Shown here: in pieces, positions 40,208-53,013 of the stretch
Numbering within the stretch: position 1 is the first letter of the stretch
How the letters are laid out: each line of letters opens with the position of its first letter
Assembly: GCF_009811415.1 (NCBI RefSeq)
Contig: NZ_BLIG01000006.1
Location: 80,877 to 144,876, forward strand
DNA from: Alteromonas sp. KUL106
GTDB taxonomy: Bacteria > Pseudomonadota > Gammaproteobacteria > Enterobacterales > Alteromonadaceae
Reading direction: 5' to 3'
DNA: 64,000 nt
Translations under genes and position numbers: made by a program
The notes under the pieces: generated by a model
Database searches by the model: none
Seen by the model: the letters and a program-made list of their open reading frames with translations, nothing else
What the model was told of the DNA's origin: nothing

Positions 40208-40579
40208 ATGAAATTGCATCAAAACAACACAAAAAACAGCAAGGTGGTGATTACCGCCCTGATGCTGTTTGCACAGTTGTTTTTGTTTGCATCAGATGCG
40301 TTTGCTTTTGATAGCTTCTTTGAAAGCGCCTCAGAATCACACCATGAACTGTGTGTTCAGGACTCCAGTGTTTGCCAGCCAGATAAAGATGCTGCAGACA
40401 ACGCAGGTACAGACAACTGTGACCATTGCTGCTCCTGTCACGGGCATTTTACCCATATCGTATTATTTAAAAATACTGATAGCCATTTAGGTAAATTTGG
40501 CGAGATGGCACTAGCTGCATATCGTCCTTTCCCTCCCTCTCACTTACAACCTGGTATCGACCGTCCTCCCAGAGCCTGA
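40208..40579 (+). CDS. small secreted Cys/His-rich protein heading the czc operon
   Basis: The 123-residue protein has a signal peptide (ALMLFAQLFLFASDAFA-FD). The mature part holds a Cys/His cluster (CDHCCSCHGHFTH) and a proline-rich C-terminus (PFPPSHLQPGIDRPPRA). It lies 47 bp before czcC, with a good ribosome site (GAGGAA). Comparable small proteins (CzcI) head czc operons elsewhere, and two more of this design precede the copper clusters in this island. A role in metal sensing or buffering in the periplasm is inference. Confidence 0.72.
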   Translation: MKLHQNNTKNSKVVITALMLFAQLFLFASDAFAFDSFFESASESHHELCVQDSSVCQPDKDAADNAGTDNCDHCCSCHGHFTHIVLFKNTDSHLGKFGEMALAAYRPFPPSHLQPGIDRPPRA

Positions 40580-40626
40580 ATCCTAGTCATTTTTTATCTA
40601 TTTAGTTACTGACCAGGATTTACAAT

Positions 40627-41922
40627 ATGAACTCTTTTATTTCGCATGCGCGCAGGCGTATGTGCACTGTGATCGTGAGTAGTGTGTTGCTATTCATATC
40701 ACCCACTGCAATAAGCAAAACGATAACGCTCGAACAAGCGGCACGACTGACATTGCGGCAACACCCGGATTTACAGCGATATCAGTCGCTGCTCACTGCT
40801 ACCGAGGCAGATAGAACGCTGGCTAATCTCACTCCGGCTTATCACGTTGGCGTTGAAGCAGAAAACCTGCTCGGTTCAGGAGATGCATCAGGCATTAGTG
40901 ATGCTGAGCTGACGGTCTCACTCTCCTCTGTTTTCGAGATGGGAGGAAAGCTCGATGCAAGGGTATCCTTAGTTGACGCCAATTTATCCCTGTTACAGTC
41001 AGAGCGCTATGTTGCTTCGCTCAAACTGTTAAGCGAACTAACCCGGCACTATGTAAAAACACTCGCAGCTAAAGAGCGGCTGACATTGGCGGAAACGTCT
41101 GTTTCTCTCGCTGATGAGGCCTTATCTATCGTTAAACAGCGCGTTGAGAAAGGCGCAACCAATAAAGCTGAATTTCTACGCGCCAGAGCCGCACTTAATC
41201 AAGCCAAAGTCGACAAAGCATCCGCTGAAACGTCTCTGGCTATTGCCAAGCAGTCACTTGCACTATTTTGGCAGGGAGATGCTGAGGCAATCGATAAAGT
41301 ATCGGGTTCACTCAGTACCCTTCCCGCAAAACGGCAGTATTCCGCTGTTTATCAACAGTTTCTTGAATCAGCAAATGTGGAACGACTCACCCAAGCTATC
41401 AGTGTGAAAGAAGCTGAACAAAAGCTGGTAGAAAGTAATGCCAGTGCTGATATTTCATGGCGCATAGGTGTACGGCGCTCTCAGGCAGTTCAGGATACGT
41501 CTGTTGTTGCTGCTGTTTCCATGCCGCTTTTTGCCGAACAAAGAAACCAAGGCGCTACTCAGGCTGCCCTGGCGAAAAAAGAAGCCGCGGTAATTGCCAG
41601 AGACAGTCAGATACTTGAGATAAAAGCATTACTGTTTAAAGCACAGCAATATCTCAATTTCACCATTGATGCTGTAAAGCATATCAACGACACCGTTTTG
41701 CCCGACCTTGAAACAGCTACCACGCTCGCGCTCGAAGGTTACCAGCGAGGGGCATACAGCTACCAGGATTGGATTGCATCCAGAGATGCGTTGATACGGG
41801 CACGTGCAAAGGTCATCGAATTGAGCGAAAGCGCGTTAGTGAACCAGTCACTCGTTGAACAGTGGACCGGAGTATCCGGTCAGGCTTCTCCTACTCAAGA
41901 ATTCCGGAATAACCATGAATAG
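40627..41922 (+). CDS. czcC: outer-membrane efflux protein, CzcC-like
   Basis: The 431-residue TolC-family protein has a signal peptide (SPTAISK) and the repeated coiled-coil heads (LEQAARLTLRQHPDLQRYQSLL; LAEAALSIVKQRVEKGATNKAEFLRARAALNQAKV). It would form the outer-membrane channel of the tripartite metal exporter with the two genes that follow. It overlaps czcB by 8 bases. Confidence 0.88.
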   Translation: MNSFISHARRRMCTVIVSSVLLFISPTAISKTITLEQAARLTLRQHPDLQRYQSLLTATEADRTLANLTPAYHVGVEAENLLGSGDASGISDAELTVSLSSVFEMGGKLDARVSLVDANLSLLQSERYVASLKLLSELTRHYVKTLAAKERLTLAETSVSLADEALSIVKQRVEKGATNKAEFLRARAALNQAKVDKASAETSLAIAKQSLALFWQGDAEAIDKVSGSLSTLPAKRQYSAVYQQFLESANVERLTQAISVKEAEQKLVESNASADISWRIGVRRSQAVQDTSVVAAVSMPLFAEQRNQGATQAALAKKEAAVIARDSQILEIKALLFKAQQYLNFTIDAVKHINDTVLPDLETATTLALEGYQRGAYSYQDWIASRDALIRARAKVIELSESALVNQSLVEQWTGVSGQASPTQEFRNNHE

Positions 41923-43096
41923 ACTATTAGTTATTATCTCACTACTACTGTGTCTGACGGATGCCAATGCCGCAGCAAGTGGTAAACAATCCCACGCGGC
42001 TGAATCGAAAACATTTACCAATAGCAGCGTATCGTTGACATTACACATTCAGGATACGAAAGAGGGAGCATATTTACTGGCCGAAAGGGCTGATCGCTCC
42101 CAGCCGCTGCCACCTGACGCGCTTAACGTCACGCTCAATCGTATGGGAGGACGTCAGGACATCATCTATTTTGAAAGCTATGAAAATGGGCTCAGGTCCA
42201 CAAGTTTTATCGCTGAGCCGCACTCATTTCTCGCGAATATTGCACTCTCACTGGGAGAAAATAGCTTTTCGTGGGATTGGGAGAAGCACGAAGCCCGAAC
42301 TGAGATAGATGATGCGTATTCCAGTCAGGCTGGCGTAACCACAAACGTTGCTACGGGCGGTGAAATAAAAAAGCACACCGAGGTTTATGGTCAGTTGACT
42401 ATACCGCCACAACAGCGTGCCGAGGTTCACGCCCGGTTTACGGGAATTGTTGAGCAGCTCTTTACTGATATTGGCCAGACTGTGAAAGCCGGAGAGGCAA
42501 TAGCGCAGGTGCAGTCAAATGACAGCCTCCAGTCTTACGATGTAAAAGCGCCAATCAATGGCGTTGTCGTATCGCGCAACCTGAATATCGGAGAGCTTAC
42601 CAGCACAACACCGCTTTTTACGATTGTTGATACCTCAGTGCTTTGGGCGGAATTAAAGGTGTTTCCAGCTCAGCGTGGTCAGGTTGCTGAAGGTAAATCA
42701 GTTCACATTATCGCAAATGGTCGTCAACTCGAGAGCACGATTACCAGCATTGTTCCTTCTCACGAAGGGCAACCCTACCAGCTAGCACTGGTAAAAGTGG
42801 TGAACAAGGACGGCCTACTCTCTCCCGGCGATTTAGTCACAGGCATTGTCGACTCACAACAAAAATCGGTGCCGGTAAAAATAGAAAATCGGGCCATTCA
42901 AACCCTGAACAATAAGCCGGTTGTGTTCCTGAATGAAGGCAATGCTTATCAGGCAACACCTGTAACCTTAGGATTGCAGGACGACAACTTTTCCGAAGTC
43001 GTCGCCGGACTATCTGCCGGACAAAGGTATGTTGTCGACAACAGCTACTTAATCAAAGCGGATATACAAAAATCCGGCGCATCTCACGCGCACTAA
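41915..43096 (+). CDS. czcB: periplasmic adaptor (membrane fusion) protein, CzcB-like
   Basis: The protein has a signal peptide (ISLLLCLTDANA). An N-terminal extension of about 130 residues is followed by the lipoyl/barrel-sandwich halves (VHARFTGIVEQLFTDIGQTVKAGEAIAQVQS and VKAPINGVVVSRNLNIGE). The extension is a typical CzcB feature thought to bind metal. I chose the ATG at 41915 (GGAATAACC upstream) because the signal peptide begins there. Lies 12 bp before czcA. Confidence 0.88.
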   Translation: MNRLLVIISLLLCLTDANAAASGKQSHAAESKTFTNSSVSLTLHIQDTKEGAYLLAERADRSQPLPPDALNVTLNRMGGRQDIIYFESYENGLRSTSFIAEPHSFLANIALSLGENSFSWDWEKHEARTEIDDAYSSQAGVTTNVATGGEIKKHTEVYGQLTIPPQQRAEVHARFTGIVEQLFTDIGQTVKAGEAIAQVQSNDSLQSYDVKAPINGVVVSRNLNIGELTSTTPLFTIVDTSVLWAELKVFPAQRGQVAEGKSVHIIANGRQLESTITSIVPSHEGQPYQLALVKVVNKDGLLSPGDLVTGIVDSQQKSVPVKIENRAIQTLNNKPVVFLNEGNAYQATPVTLGLQDDNFSEVVAGLSAGQRYVVDNSYLIKADIQKSGASHAH

Positions 43097-46219
<3,123 letters not shown>

Positions 46220-46263
46220 AACAGCAATGCCCTGGATAAAACCAGGGCACAACAGGAGTATGT

Positions 46264-47133
46264 ATGGCGCACTCACATTCCCATAGCTCAGAAAAAATTG
46301 GCTGGGCTTTTTTCCTCAATTTCGGCTTCACTATTATTGAGTTTCTCGGAGGATGGTTAACAAACAGTACCGCTATTATGGCGGATGCCGTGCATGACTT
46401 TGGTGACACATTGTCAATTGGCAGTGCGTGGCTTTTGAATAACCTCGGCACTAAAAGCGCGACGAAAGAGTTTACCTATGGCTATCGTCGGCTGAGTTTA
46501 CTTGGGGCGCTGATAAACGGCATTGTTTTAATCGTTGGTTCTGCCTGGATCCTTTATGAAGCAGTGCCACGGCTGAGTAATCCAGAGATGCCAGAAACAG
46601 GAGGCATGATTGCACTGGCTATTCTTGGCGTACTGGTCAACGGCTTCGCCGCTTATAAATTACAAGGTGGTAAATCGCTGAATGAAAAAGTTCTGAACTG
46701 GCACTTGCTGGAAGACGTTTTAGGTTGGGTAGCGGTACTCATTGTCGCTATTGTTATGCAGTTCAAAGACTGGCCCGTTCTGGATCCTGTTCTTTCCATC
46801 GGATTTACGCTTTTCATTCTGTTCAACGTTATCCGAAACCTCATCAGCACCGTAAAACTGTTTTTTCAGGCGTCACCAGACAACGACCTTTTACAAAACG
46901 TGACTGATAAACTGCTTGAACTTGATGCTGTGAGCGATCTGCATCACCTGCATATCTGGTCATTAGATGGAGAGCATCATGTCGCTACGGTTCACGTCGT
47001 TAGCCAATTTGAATCGAAAGCTGAATACCTCGAACTAAAAGAAAGTGTATCCAACGCGCTACAAGGGTTTGAGTTATCGCATACCACTATTGAAATTGAG
47101 CTAACCAGCGAAGAATGCCGGGATGCTGATTAA
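46264..47133 (+). CDS. czcD: cation diffusion facilitator, CzcD-like
   Basis: The 289-residue protein has an N-terminal His-rich start (AHSHSHSS), six membrane helices with the metal-binding HDFGD motif in AIMADAVHDFGDTLSIG and its partner in NWHLLEDVLGW, and a cytoplasmic domain (LDAVSDLHHLHIWSLDGEHHVATVHVV). It exports Zn/Co/Cd to the periplasm, complementing the CzcCBA pump. It lies 44 bp after czcA with an AGGAG ribosome site. Confidence 0.92.
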   Translation: MAHSHSHSSEKIGWAFFLNFGFTIIEFLGGWLTNSTAIMADAVHDFGDTLSIGSAWLLNNLGTKSATKEFTYGYRRLSLLGALINGIVLIVGSAWILYEAVPRLSNPEMPETGGMIALAILGVLVNGFAAYKLQGGKSLNEKVLNWHLLEDVLGWVAVLIVAIVMQFKDWPVLDPVLSIGFTLFILFNVIRNLISTVKLFFQASPDNDLLQNVTDKLLELDAVSDLHHLHIWSLDGEHHVATVHVVSQFESKAEYLELKESVSNALQGFELSHTTIEIELTSEECRDAD

Positions 47134-47229
47134 TACCAATTAAGTATTTTAAAAAATGGGCGGTGTAGCCACTATGAAACGACTTTTCACTTCAGTAATG
47201 GCCCCCCAATTTTAATTGTGAGATATACA

Positions 47230-47478
47230 CTAGGCCAGTAATGCTGACATTAATTCAAGCCTATGCGATTTAGACAAACTCGCAAATTTCCTCGTCAAGT
47301 CATCAATGGCGTTATCTTTATCGGTTGACTTTACGCCTGCGCACTCCAATAACCTCTGACAGATTCTATCTGCAGGTTCCCTTAGCTCTTCTGCTGTTAG
47401 CACGGTGTAGCCAGCAGTAACATCACTTCTGCTTGTTTTGTGATTAAGCAGCCGTTTTAACGTGTATGGTAAAATCAT
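47230..47478 (-). pseudogene. truncated P4-type integrase (C-terminal fragment)
   Basis: The 82-residue frame matches the last part of the intact integrase at 62321-63637: LKRLLNHKTSRSDVTAGYTV is identical, then VLTAEELREP and ICQR, and both end in RLELMSxL. The N-terminal 350 residues with the first catalytic Arg and the HxxR motif are missing. Same strand as the full gene. It marks an old junction between the czc and copper halves of the island. Confidence 0.9.
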
Positions 47479-47517
47479 ACTACTCTCTCAATGTAATTTT
47501 TCAATTTTGTCTTTCTA

Positions 47518-47531
47518 TTGATCTAAATCAG
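47518..47531. promoter_or_regulatory. possible FNR-like site
   Basis: TTGAT-CTAA-ATCAG matches the FNR dyad (TTGAT-N4-ATCAA) at all but the last base. It lies about 50 bp before the start of the following small gene. One short match in AT-rich DNA is weak evidence. Confidence 0.3.
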
Positions 47532-47578
47532 CACATGTCCCCTCAACTCAGACTATGATTAATAATCAGGGAGGGCTC

Positions 47579-47983
47579 ATGTTTACCAAACACCGTTGGT
47601 TAGGAATCTTTGTCATTTTTATGCTACTAGTGCCCCATGGGCAGTCTGGTGCTCATACTAGTGAGTGCAACGATGGTGGCTCTCTCAAAATTCAAGCCAA
47701 TCAGCCACATACTCCCCCCGAAAAGAGCCTTATGCCACATCAACATACACAGCATCTCGAGACAGACTGCAAACATTGTGTTTCTCAATGTGAAATGTGT
47801 GATCCTGACCAATGTTCGTGTTGTGAGGGTTTGTATACGGGCTTTCACTTCTTCGCACTCAGCCCTATTGTTAATGACATTTGGTTCGAGAAGGCGTTTT
47901 CCTTTTCTTCGATAAGCACAGAAGCTCAGTCACTTGCTACTGGCTTTTCAGTCCCACCATACCACCCTCCAATTAGTTGTTAA
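47579..47983 (+). CDS. small secreted Cys/His-rich protein upstream of MerR-copA
   Basis: The 134-residue protein starts at the ATG after GGGAGGGCTC; it has a signal peptide (LGIFVIFMLLVPHGQSGA-H) and many metal-ligand residues: His-rich MPHQHTQHLETDCKHC, then CEMCDPDQCSCCEG, and a C-terminal VPPYHPPISC. It lies upstream of the MerR regulator and P-type ATPase genes but before their promoter, so it is a separate transcript. It belongs with the proteins at 40208 and 57813 by design. Function is inferred to be copper or zinc binding. Confidence 0.7.
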   Translation: MFTKHRWLGIFVIFMLLVPHGQSGAHTSECNDGGSLKIQANQPHTPPEKSLMPHQHTQHLETDCKHCVSQCEMCDPDQCSCCEGLYTGFHFFALSPIVNDIWFEKAFSFSSISTEAQSLATGFSVPPYHPPISC

Positions 47984-48071
47984 CCACGGCATCGTTGCGC
48001 CTGAAAGCCGCAAATATGAGCTACTGGCACAGCCAATAGCGCACTTTTTCGCGTCGGGTAATCAGCAAGTC

Positions 48072-48102
48072 TTGACCTGTGAGTAAGACACAGGTTTACG
48101 CT
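48072..48102 (+). promoter_or_regulatory. MerR-type promoter and operator
   Basis: The dyad ACCTGTG-AGTAAGA-CACAGGT (48075-48095) is perfect over 7-bp arms with a 7-base centre. It lies between TTGACC (48072-48077) and TACGCT (48097-48102), spaced 19 bp. An overlong spacer holding a dyad is the hallmark of MerR-regulated promoters. Confidence 0.85.
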
Positions 48103-48143
48103 ATACATTGAGATTACCCATTTTAAATAACTGCGGAGCAAAT

Positions 48144-48563
48144 ATGACAGTTAATGAAATTGCCACGTCACTAGCGACAACCGCCGATACTGTGCGTTAT
48201 TACACGCGCTTGGGGCTGGTAACACCCGGCAAATCGGACAATGGTTATAAGTTCTATTCAAACAGCGATCAGTCAAGGCTTCGGTTCATTCTGAGTGCCA
48301 GACAACTGGGCTTTTCCGTCAAAGATATCAAGCAGATCTTACAAGAGGCGGATCATGGAAAGAGCGCCTGTGCGCTGGTACGCAAGCTTATTAAAACGCG
48401 GTTAGATGAAACTGAAAAACAATTTCAGGAAATGTTGCAACTGAGAAAAAGAATGAAACGCGCTCTGAAGCAGTGGGACGTAATGGAAGACAAAGCGCCT
48501 ACCTCCCATATGGTATGTCATCTGATTGAAAACGTTAATAGCTCTGGTATCGGGGAGGCGTAA
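48144..48563 (+). CDS. MerR-family heavy-metal regulator
   Basis: The protein starts [49 protein letters not shown], a standard MerR DNA-binding domain, then a dimerisation helix ([27 protein letters not shown]). Cys residues in KSACALVRK and the C-terminal HMVCHLIE are potential metal ligands, arranged more like ZntR/CueR-type sensors than MerR itself. It lies 1 bp before the copA ATG and behind its own operator, so it regulates itself and copA. The metal is most likely Cu(I) by context. Confidence 0.87.
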   Translation: MTVNEIATSLATTADTVRYYTRLGLVTPGKSDNGYKFYSNSDQSRLRFILSARQLGFSVKDIKQILQEADHGKSACALVRKLIKTRLDETEKQFQEMLQLRKRMKRALKQWDVMEDKAPTSHMVCHLIENVNSSGIGEA

Positions 48564-48564
48564 G

Positions 48565-50808
48565 ATGAATAAACCCACTACCGAACAACAGTTAATAATT
48601 GAAGGTGCAGGCTGTGCAAGTTGCGTTGGCAAAATAGAAACGGCGCTAAAAAATACGCACGGCGTTGAACGTGCTGAAATGAACTTTGCAGACCGGACCG
48701 TACTGGTTTCAGGCACAGCCGAGACAGAAGCCCTGATCAACGCCATTGAATCTGCTGGGTATAATGCCAAAGCCCTTAACGACTCGCCTGGCAGCGACGC
48801 GCTAGAAGACAAAGAGGCCGCTGACTGGGCATATTATAAAAAGCTGATCAGAGACACCGTGATTGCTTTGTCACTGGGCATTCCACTTATGATTTACGGT
48901 CTCCTAATCGGGGAAATGACAGTAAAAACAACGTTCCAGCGTGGCGCGTGGCTTGTTGTCGGATTACTGACTCTTGGAGTTATGTATTTTTCAGGCAAGC
49001 ATTTCTATGTTGGAGCGTGGAACAGCCTAAAGAACCATTCAGCCAATATGGACACGCTAATTGCACTGGGTACCGGCACAGCCTGGATCTATTCCATGCT
49101 GGTAGTGTTTGTTCCTGACGTTTTTCCATTAATGGCAAGGCATGTTTATTTCGAAGCCACTGCCATGATCATCGGGTTAATAGATTTGGGGCTTGCGTTG
49201 GAGCTGAAAGCGCGAGGAAAAACCTCAGAGGCAATTAAACGTTTGATTGGATTACAGGCGAAAACCGCCACGGTCATTCGAGACAATAAAGAGGTCCAGA
49301 TCGCTATCGAGCAAGTGCTTCTGAACGATGTCATTAAGGTCAGGCCCGGAGAGAAAGTGCCCGTAGATGGTGTGGTTGTCGAAGGCCACACGTCAATCGA
49401 CGAGTCCATGCTTACCGGTGAACCCATGCCGGTAGAAAAAGAACAGGACGATGAAGTCGTTGCAGGGACTCTCAACAAGTCTGGGATGATTCTGTTCAAA
49501 GCAACACGCGTCGGCAAAGACACCGCGCTGGCGCAAATTATTTCAATGGTTAAACGGGCACAAAATTCAAAGCCGCCCATTGGGCGCTTAGCCGACGTGA
49601 TATCCGCTTACTTTGTGCCTGTGGTCATGATCATTTCGGTGCTCAGTGCGTTGGCATGGCTAAATTTTGGACCTGAGCCCGCACTGGCATTTGCTATCGT
49701 TTCAGCCACCACCGTATTAATCATTGCCTGCCCCTGTGCGCTAGGTTTAGCTACCCCGATGTCAGTCATGGTAGGCGTGGGAAAGGCCGCGGAAGCTGGC
49801 GTGCTCATTCGCAACGGCGAAGCGTTACAAACGGCATCAAAGATCACTGCCATGGTACTGGATAAAACCGGCACCATTACGGAAGGTACACCGAAAGTCA
49901 CTGACATTGTTGTGGCCAATGCCAGTAACGAAAAATCCGTATTGCAGTTGGCAGCCAGCCTTGAAGACGGATCAGAGCATCCGTTGGCAATGGCGATTGT
50001 AGAAAGTGCCCACGACCAGGACATTGAGTTGCTTAAAACCGAAGGGTTTAACGCGATTACCGGAATGGGGGTTGAAGGGCGTTGTGAAGGAAAGGCCTTA
50101 CTGTTTGGTAACAGCAAGCTTATGGCAACAAAAGGGGTGGACATTGGTAATTATTCAGAAAAAGCACAAGCACTGGCCAAAGAAGCCAAAACGCCAATGT
50201 ATTTTGCTGTCGATGGACAGCTCGCTGCCATTATAGCGGTTGCCGACCCGATAAAACCTGACTCTGTCGCTGCCATTAAGCGCCTTCAGGCCAGTGGTAT
50301 CCGGGTCATCATGTTAACGGGGGATAATAAAGAAACGGCTGCTGCCGTGGCAAAGAAGGCGGCAATAAGCGAATTTTTTGCTGAGGTATTGCCCGAAGAT
50401 AAAGCCAACAAAGTACAGGAGTTACAGTGGCAGGGCGACGTTGTTGGTATGACGGGCGATGGCATTAATGATGCTCCGGCTCTTGCCCTGGCTGATGTAG
50501 GCTTTGCCATTGGTACAGGGACAGACGTTGCCATAGAAAGTGCCGATATCACGTTAATGCGCGGCTCGTTGCATGGTCTAGCAGATGCTATAGCGGTCAG
50601 TAAGGCCACGTTGCGCAACATTAAGCAAAACTTGTTTGGTGCCTTTATCTACAACGTTGCAGGTATACCTTTCGCAGCTGGCGTGCTCTATCCCTTTTTC
50701 GGTGTGCTGTTAAGCCCGGTTATTGCCGGTGCGGCCATGGCATTTTCTTCGTTGACGGTAGTATCGAATGCGAACCGGCTACGCCTGTTCAAAGCAAAAG
50801 ACCACTAA
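48565..50808 (+). CDS. copA: copper-exporting P1B-type ATPase
   Basis: The 747-residue protein has one N-terminal HMA domain with the metal site GAGCASC, eight membrane helices, the transport motif [11 protein letters not shown] (CPC), the phosphorylation motif [10 protein letters not shown], the SEHP motif ([10 protein letters not shown]) and the hinge [13 protein letters not shown]. The CPC motif fits Cu(I)/Ag(I) export. I took the ATG at 48565, with no conserved residues in the upstream extension. It is the first enzyme of a nine-gene run in one direction. Confidence 0.93.
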   Translation: MNKPTTEQQLIIEGAGCASCVGKIETALKNTHGVERAEMNFADRTVLVSGTAETEALINAIESAGYNAKALNDSPGSDALEDKEAADWAYYKKLIRDTVIALSLGIPLMIYGLLIGEMTVKTTFQRGAWLVVGLLTLGVMYFSGKHFYVGAWNSLKNHSANMDTLIALGTGTAWIYSMLVVFVPDVFPLMARHVYFEATAMIIGLIDLGLALELKARGKTSEAIKRLIGLQAKTATVIRDNKEVQIAIEQVLLNDVIKVRPGEKVPVDGVVVEGHTSIDESMLTGEPMPVEKEQDDEVVAGTLNKSGMILFKATRVGKDTALAQIISMVKRAQNSKPPIGRLADVISAYFVPVVMIISVLSALAWLNFGPEPALAFAIVSATTVLIIACPCALGLATPMSVMVGVGKAAEAGVLIRNGEALQTASKITAMVLDKTGTITEGTPKVTDIVVANASNEKSVLQLAASLEDGSEHPLAMAIVESAHDQDIELLKTEGFNAITGMGVEGRCEGKALLFGNSKLMATKGVDIGNYSEKAQALAKEAKTPMYFAVDGQLAAIIAVADPIKPDSVAAIKRLQASGIRVIMLTGDNKETAAAVAKKAAISEFFAEVLPEDKANKVQELQWQGDVVGMTGDGINDAPALALADVGFAIGTGTDVAIESADITLMRGSLHGLADAIAVSKATLRNIKQNLFGAFIYNVAGIPFAAGVLYPFFGVLLSPVIAGAAMAFSSLTVVSNANRLRLFKAKDH

Positions 50809-50819
50809 GGAGAAATCTT

Positions 50820-51173
50820 ATGATGATGATAAATATTGTAGGACTTGCAATTATCGCACTGATTATTTGGTGGTTTTGGTTGTACAAGCCCGATCAGACA
50901 GTCACTGACAGCAATGAAGTACTCATAGAAGTAAAAAATGGCGTGTACTCTCCTGCCTCAATTCAGGTAAGCGCAAACCAACCGGTTACGCTGAAGTTTT
51001 TGCGCAAAGATGAGTCTCCCTGCTCCGAGGTACTGCTGATCCCTTCATTAGATATCAGTGAGCAACTAACGCTTAATGAGGTAACACCAATACACCTCGA
51101 AAACGTCCCACAGGGTGAACATACCTTTCACTGCCAGATGCAGATGTATCGCGGCGTTCTTACGGTGGTATAG
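50820..51173 (+). CDS. membrane-anchored cupredoxin-like protein
   Basis: The 117-residue protein has an N-terminal anchor helix (IVGLAIIALIIWWFWLY) and a beta-domain (EVLIEVKNGVYSPASIQVSANQPVTLKFLRKDESPCSEV) typical of the cupredoxin_1 family. The closing FHCQMQMYRGVL has a Cys and Met pair where type 1 copper ligands lie. It is 11 bp after copA and would bind copper on the periplasmic face, perhaps receiving it from the ATPase. Confidence 0.75.
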   Translation: MMMINIVGLAIIALIIWWFWLYKPDQTVTDSNEVLIEVKNGVYSPASIQVSANQPVTLKFLRKDESPCSEVLLIPSLDISEQLTLNEVTPIHLENVPQGEHTFHCQMQMYRGVLTVV

Positions 51174-51181
51174 GAGGAGCG

Positions 51182-51520
51182 ATGAAAAACAGTCATCCCA
51201 GATTTTGGTCAACACCTACAGGGTGGGCAGCATTAGCGATGATCGCTGCCGTTACTTATTTTTTAATTTTTGAACATGGTCACCATGTCCTTCAGTTTCT
51301 CCCCTATTTGATTTTATTGCTATGCCCACTCATGCATATCTTCATGCACAGTAGCCACGGTAAACATGGTCACGTCCACGAACATTCTCAGGGCAGTGAT
51401 AACAAGCAGAAAAGTTTTCAGGAATTGAGTGATAACAACGCGGCTTATCGTGATGGATACATTCAGGGGTTGGAGGAAGGCCGAAAGGAATCACTTAAAA
51501 AGGACAACCGAGATGAATGA
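51182..51520 (+). CDS. DUF2933 small membrane protein
   Basis: The 112-residue protein has two membrane segments (WAALAMIAAVTYFLIFEH; VLQFLPYLILLLCPLMHIFMH) and a His-rich loop (HSSHGKHGHVHEHSQ), the DUF2933 pattern. The tail is charged and soluble. It overlaps the next gene by 8 bases. Proteins of this family often accompany metal resistance genes; their activity is unknown. Confidence 0.75.
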   Translation: MKNSHPRFWSTPTGWAALAMIAAVTYFLIFEHGHHVLQFLPYLILLLCPLMHIFMHSSHGKHGHVHEHSQGSDNKQKSFQELSDNNAAYRDGYIQGLEEGRKESLKKDNRDE

Positions 51521-52178
51521 CACATATGATTATGGATTATGGTCAATGGTGATACTGAACTCAGCTATTTTTATCTTTTTTGCATTCAGTTTTGTGAAGC
51601 CAAAATCTTCCACCGACTGGCGAAGTTTGGGGGTATTTTCTGCGTTTATTGTAGCCCTGTTTACCGAAATGTATGGTTTCCCACTCACTATTTATTTCTT
51701 GTCAGGATGGCTTGCTGAAACCTATCCGGAAGTAAACTTTTTTGCGCACGAAAACGGACATCTGTTGCATACTTTCTTTGGTTTTAAAGGCGACGCCCAC
51801 TGGGACCCGTTTCATATCGCCAGTATGGTATTTATTGTTGCAGGATTCTTTATCTTGTCCTCAGCATGGAATGTGCTGCACCACGCTCAGAAGAACCATC
51901 ACTTAGCTAAGACTGGATGGTATGCGCGGTGTCGCCACCCTCAATATTTAGCCTTCATACTGATCATGTTCGGTTTTTTGTTGCAATGGCCGACCATTCC
52001 CACACTGGTCATGTTTCCAATTTTAGTTGTTGTGTATGTAAAACTGGCAAAGCGTGAAGAAGCTCTGGCTATTGCTGAATTTGGCGAAGAGTATGTGAGC
52101 TATATCAACACGACACCTGGCTGGATCCCAAACCTCAACCTTAAATTAAAAGGTGAAAACCATGAAAAAACTCACTAA
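51513..52178 (+). CDS. ICMT/PEMT-like membrane methyltransferase
   Basis: The 221-residue protein has about five membrane helices and the signature of isoprenylcysteine/phospholipid methyltransferases near the end: CRHPQYLAFILIMFGFLL, then KREEALAIAEFGEEYVSYINTTPGWIP. The substrate is unknown. The ATG at 51513 overlaps the end of the DUF2933 gene; the upstream frame to 51429 is inside that gene. Similar genes occur in copper islands of proteobacteria. Confidence 0.75.
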   Translation: MNDTYDYGLWSMVILNSAIFIFFAFSFVKPKSSTDWRSLGVFSAFIVALFTEMYGFPLTIYFLSGWLAETYPEVNFFAHENGHLLHTFFGFKGDAHWDPFHIASMVFIVAGFFILSSAWNVLHHAQKNHHLAKTGWYARCRHPQYLAFILIMFGFLLQWPTIPTLVMFPILVVVYVKLAKREEALAIAEFGEEYVSYINTTPGWIPNLNLKLKGENHEKTH

Positions 52179-52572
52179 ATCAATCATTTTTTCAACCACA
52201 TTAGTAATGGCTGCAACATCGCAAGCTCAACAAATGGAAGAGCATGAGCGTAAGGGCTCAGACAAGCCAGAGATGCAAACGGGAATGCATATGCGTGGCC
52301 AAGATATGCATATGATGAATGCAAAAATAAAGTCGATGAAGGAAGAAGTTAACGCTATCAAAGAAGAAAAGGATCCCGGCAAGCAGCGTGAAATGATGAA
52401 AAAACACATGCAATCCATGATGGGAATGATGCATATGATGCACGAAAAAATGGAAGGGCAACCCATGCAAAACCAAATCGATATGGCAGAAAGGCATCTT
52501 AAGATGATGGAAATGATGATGTCGAAAATGGATGGAGGCCATTCACCCGAATCTCAGAAACATTCAAATTAA
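52162..52572 (+). CDS. Met/His-rich secreted protein
   Basis: The 136-residue protein has a signal peptide (STTLVMAATSQA-QQ) and a mature part with many Met and His pairs (MQTGMHMRGQDMHMM; KKHMQSMMGMMHMMHEKMEG; MMEMMMSKMDGGH). Such Met-rich stretches bind Cu(I). The rest is charged and helical. It overlaps the end of the methyltransferase gene by 17 bases. Copper buffering is inference from composition. Confidence 0.75.
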   Translation: MKKLTKSIIFSTTLVMAATSQAQQMEEHERKGSDKPEMQTGMHMRGQDMHMMNAKIKSMKEEVNAIKEEKDPGKQREMMKKHMQSMMGMMHMMHEKMEGQPMQNQIDMAERHLKMMEMMMSKMDGGHSPESQKHSN

Positions 52573-52588
52573 CACCGAGGAGAAAGAT

Positions 52589-52954
52589 ATGAGTGATTTA
52601 GACCACAGAGTCGGTGTCAGAGAAGCAAATTTAGTCGTTCGGAATTTACGGCTCAGCAATGTCAATGAGGCAAATTGCGATGCCCTAATTGAAGAGATTG
52701 ACAAGCTCTTTGGCATTGATGAGGTGAGTTACAACATCAAAGAAGGCGTTATTCACCTGGCATATGATGCGACACATGTAAATCTGGATGGTATTGAAGA
52801 AGTCATTCGAAGACACGGTGCCGACCTTCACAACGATTGGTGGACGCACACGAAAGAAGGCTACTATCAATTTGTCGATCAAAATATAAAAGAAAATTCG
52901 ACGCACAAACCCTGGAGTTGCCACAAAGTGCCACCGGGTTCTCATAAAAAGTAA
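52589..52954 (+). CDS. HMA-like cytoplasmic protein without CxxC motif
   Basis: The 121-residue product has the beta-alpha-beta pattern of heavy-metal-associated domains (LVVRNLRLSNVNEANCDALIEEIDKLFGIDEVSYNIKEGVIHLAYDA...), but the CxxC metal motif is replaced by a lone Cys. Trp/His-rich segments follow (NDWWTHTKEGYYQF; KPWSCHKVPPGSHKK). The ATG at 52589 follows GAGGAG. No signal peptide. Perhaps a metallochaperone relative that has changed its site. Confidence 0.65.
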   Translation: MSDLDHRVGVREANLVVRNLRLSNVNEANCDALIEEIDKLFGIDEVSYNIKEGVIHLAYDATHVNLDGIEEVIRRHGADLHNDWWTHTKEGYYQFVDQNIKENSTHKPWSCHKVPPGSHKK

Positions 52955-53013
52955 AAAGAACGCAATGCGTACTCTCAGAATCAACTCAGGGGGAGCCCCA
53001 ACAAAGGAGAAAG

